From: a virus
Strand: one strand, 5' to 3'
DNA length: 21,309 nucleotides
IMG/VR virus record: IMGVR_UViG_3300021197_001096
Span: 1 to 21,309 of that record
Every line of letters begins with the position of its first letter. The first letter of the stretch is position 1. Positions 19,741-21,309 of the stretch are shown here, piece by piece. Both the position numbers and the translations under genes were made by a program. Below the pieces are notes generated by a model. That model was not told the DNA's origin, searched no databases, and saw only the letters and a list, made by a program, of their open reading frames with translations.

Positions 19741-21309
19741 TGGCTACATCCAGCTTTTACAAAAGCAGTGGTTCAACACCAGAGGTTGAAAACACAATTA
19801 ACACAGCCGTAACACAGGCGGCTGGCTCAGCTACACAAGCGGCCACTTCGGCCACACAGGCAAACACTTCAGCTACCAATGCTCAGACTAGCCTTAACTC
19901 TTTTCAGCAATATTATCTTGGCACATACACAACTGCGCCATCCACAACCCAAATCGGTGCGCTATATTTCAATAGTGGTTCATCACAGCTTTTTGTGTGG
20001 GATGGAAGTAGCTGGAACGTAACAACCACAGCCAATTCGATTAGTGATACTGATGATGTCTCTGAAGGCACAAGCAACCTCTATTTTACCAATGCTAGGG
20101 CAGATGCAAGGATTACAGCCTCTACAACAGATGCACTAACAGAAGGTAGCACCAACCTCTATCACACAGATGAGAGGGTTGATGACAGAGTAAACGGTTT
20201 ACTAACGGCTGGTAGTAATATCACGCTCACATATGATGATGCGGCTAATACGCTGACAATAGCATCTAGTGGCGGTGGTGGTGGCTCTTCTATTAGTGAT
20301 ACTGACGCACTTTCAGAGGGTAGCACAAACCTATATTTCACAAATGCTAGAGCCACATCAGCAATCACAGGCTCAGACTTGGATATGGGCGGTAACAAGG
20401 TTCTATTCGGAAACATGTATTCCGCTGAAAGCGACCTCCCATCTGCAACCACCTATCACGGGATGTTTGCCCATGTGCATGGCACAGGGAAGGGGTACTT
20501 TGCTCATGGTGGTAGCTGGCATAAGTTACTCGATGAGACTTCAAGCACAACTGCAAACCTAACTGAAGGCAGTAACCTTTATTATACTGATGAAAGAGTA
20601 GATGACAGGGTTAACGCACTTCTTACTGCTGGCTCGAATATTACACTGACCTATAACGATGCGGCTAACACACTTACTATCGCATCAACTGCATCAGGTG
20701 GCAGTGGCGGTGAAGCTTATGTAGACATCCAAACTACAAGCGGAACTCAGCCATCAGCTTCAGGAACAGATGGCATAGCTATCGGTAAACAGGCTGTGGT
20801 TGGTTCAAGTGCCTCCAATAGTGTGGCTATAGGAAGCAGTGCAACGGCTAATAATTCTTCGAGCATTGCTATCGGCCTCAATTCAAGCACAAGCAGTTAT
20901 AGTGGCTCTATTGCACTAGGCTCAAGCGCAGTTGCAAATGCTCACAACCAGCTAATGCTAGGTGCGGCAAGTGGCTATGTGGGTGCGCTTACATCAGTTC
21001 GTGTTGCAAACACTAGCTATACCCCATCTAATTCTATGGACTTGGCTACTAAGTCATATGTTGATAGCAATTCTGGGTCTGGCACATCCACCTTTAGCGG
21101 GTTAACAGACACACCAGCTTCAATGGGCACATCAGGCCAGTATTTAGCAGTAAACTCAGGCGGCACTGCACTAGAGTTTGTGGCCGCTCCAAGTGGCGGT
21201 AGTTCAGGGATTGCGCTGACTGACCTCAGTGCCACTAATGCATCCGCTGGAACTGCTGGTTTAGCTTATAACAATGGCACTGGTGTTTTCACATTTACAC
21301 CGCCTGACT
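19740..21309 (+). CDS. Repetitive tail fibre protein (3' end outside the window)
   Basis: The frame opens at ATG 19740, overlapping the adaptor stop, and stays open to the right edge: 523 complete codons, no stop. The start is an alanine/threonine helix (about residues 15-55). Two copies of a fibre repeat follow (20139-20267 and 20562-20687), containing NLY(H/Y)TDERVDDRVN and LLTAGSNITLTY. Shorter SEGSTNLYFTNAR relatives lie near 20061 and 20310. Around residues 345-407 are SVAIGSSATANNSS and SIALGSSAVAN repeats, like the YadA-type beta-roll of trimeric adhesins. A FSGLTDTPASMGTSGQYL fibre block comes next. It is probably a trimeric receptor-binding fibre or its shaft. The receptor-binding tip is probably beyond the edge. 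Confidence 0.88.
   Translation, partial: MATSSFYKSSGSTPEVENTINTAVTQAAGSATQAATSATQANTSATNAQTSLNSFQQYYLGTYTTAPSTTQIGALYFNSGSSQLFVWDGSSWNVTTTANSISDTDDVSEGTSNLYFTNARADARITASTTDALTEGSTNLYHTDERVDDRVNGLLTAGSNITLTYDDAANTLTIASSGGGGGSSISDTDALSEGSTNLYFTNARATSAITGSDLDMGGNKVLFGNMYSAESDLPSATTYHGMFAHVHGTGKGYFAHGGSWHKLLDETSSTTANLTEGSNLYYTDERVDDRVNALLTAGSNITLTYNDAANTLTIASTASGGSGGEAYVDIQTTSGTQPSASGTDGIAIGKQAVVGSSASNSVAIGSSATANNSSSIAIGLNSSTSSYSGSIALGSSAVANAHNQLMLGAASGYVGALTSVRVANTSYTPSNSMDLATKSYVDSNSGSGTSTFSGLTDTPASMGTSGQYLAVNSGGTALEFVAAPSGGSSGIALTDLSATNASAGTAGLAYNNGTGVFTFTPPD

Overview
The window is a stretch of a tailed double-stranded DNA phage with podovirus-like structural genes (P22/SU10-type portal, adaptor, stabilisation and ejection proteins). 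Composition is in the mid-40s % GC, genes are tightly packed, nearly all lie on the + strand, and I see no bacterial housekeeping gene. The gene set (class II ribonucleotide reductase, MT-A70 methyltransferase, DUF3310 protein, repetitive tail fibres) is typical of environmental, often marine, phages. The host cannot be read directly.

Layout. Positions 1-2601 hold the end of a nucleotide-metabolism/DNA-modification module: a partial unknown gene, a DUF3310 protein, an MT-A70 adenine methyltransferase and a B12-dependent ribonucleotide reductase. Positions 2602-3371 hold a promoter-like site, a 52-residue ORF, a folded RNA candidate ending in a strong Rho-independent terminator, and the only convincing minus-strand gene. 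Positions 3372-4243 are a gene-poor region with two sets of direct repeats and small palindromes. From 4244 to the end runs a late/virion operon: tail-collar fibre, P22 gp10-like stabilisation protein, a small tail-associated protein, three large ejection/internal virion candidates, small and large terminase, portal, a small acidic protein, scaffold, major capsid protein, a small conserved virion protein, two lysine-rich mini-proteins, head-tail adaptor and a long tail fibre running off the window.

The capsid, portal, scaffold, terminase and adaptor genes build and fill the head. The stabilisation and ejection proteins close the tail and deliver DNA, and the two fibre genes are candidate receptor-binding proteins. 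The reductase, and possibly the DUF3310 protein, would supply deoxynucleotides.

Two signals stand out. First, the major capsid gene is split by a 251-nt group I intron (17357-17607) with a full set of core helices and no homing endonuclease. The first 23 codons of the capsid lie upstream of it and are lost if the reading frame is simply taken as open downstream. Second, I found no GCAGC or GCTGC anywhere in the 21.3 kb, where roughly 25-30 would be expected, while GCGGC and GCCGC are common. GATC and GANTC are also strongly depleted. This looks like genome-wide evasion of restriction or methylation-dependent systems.
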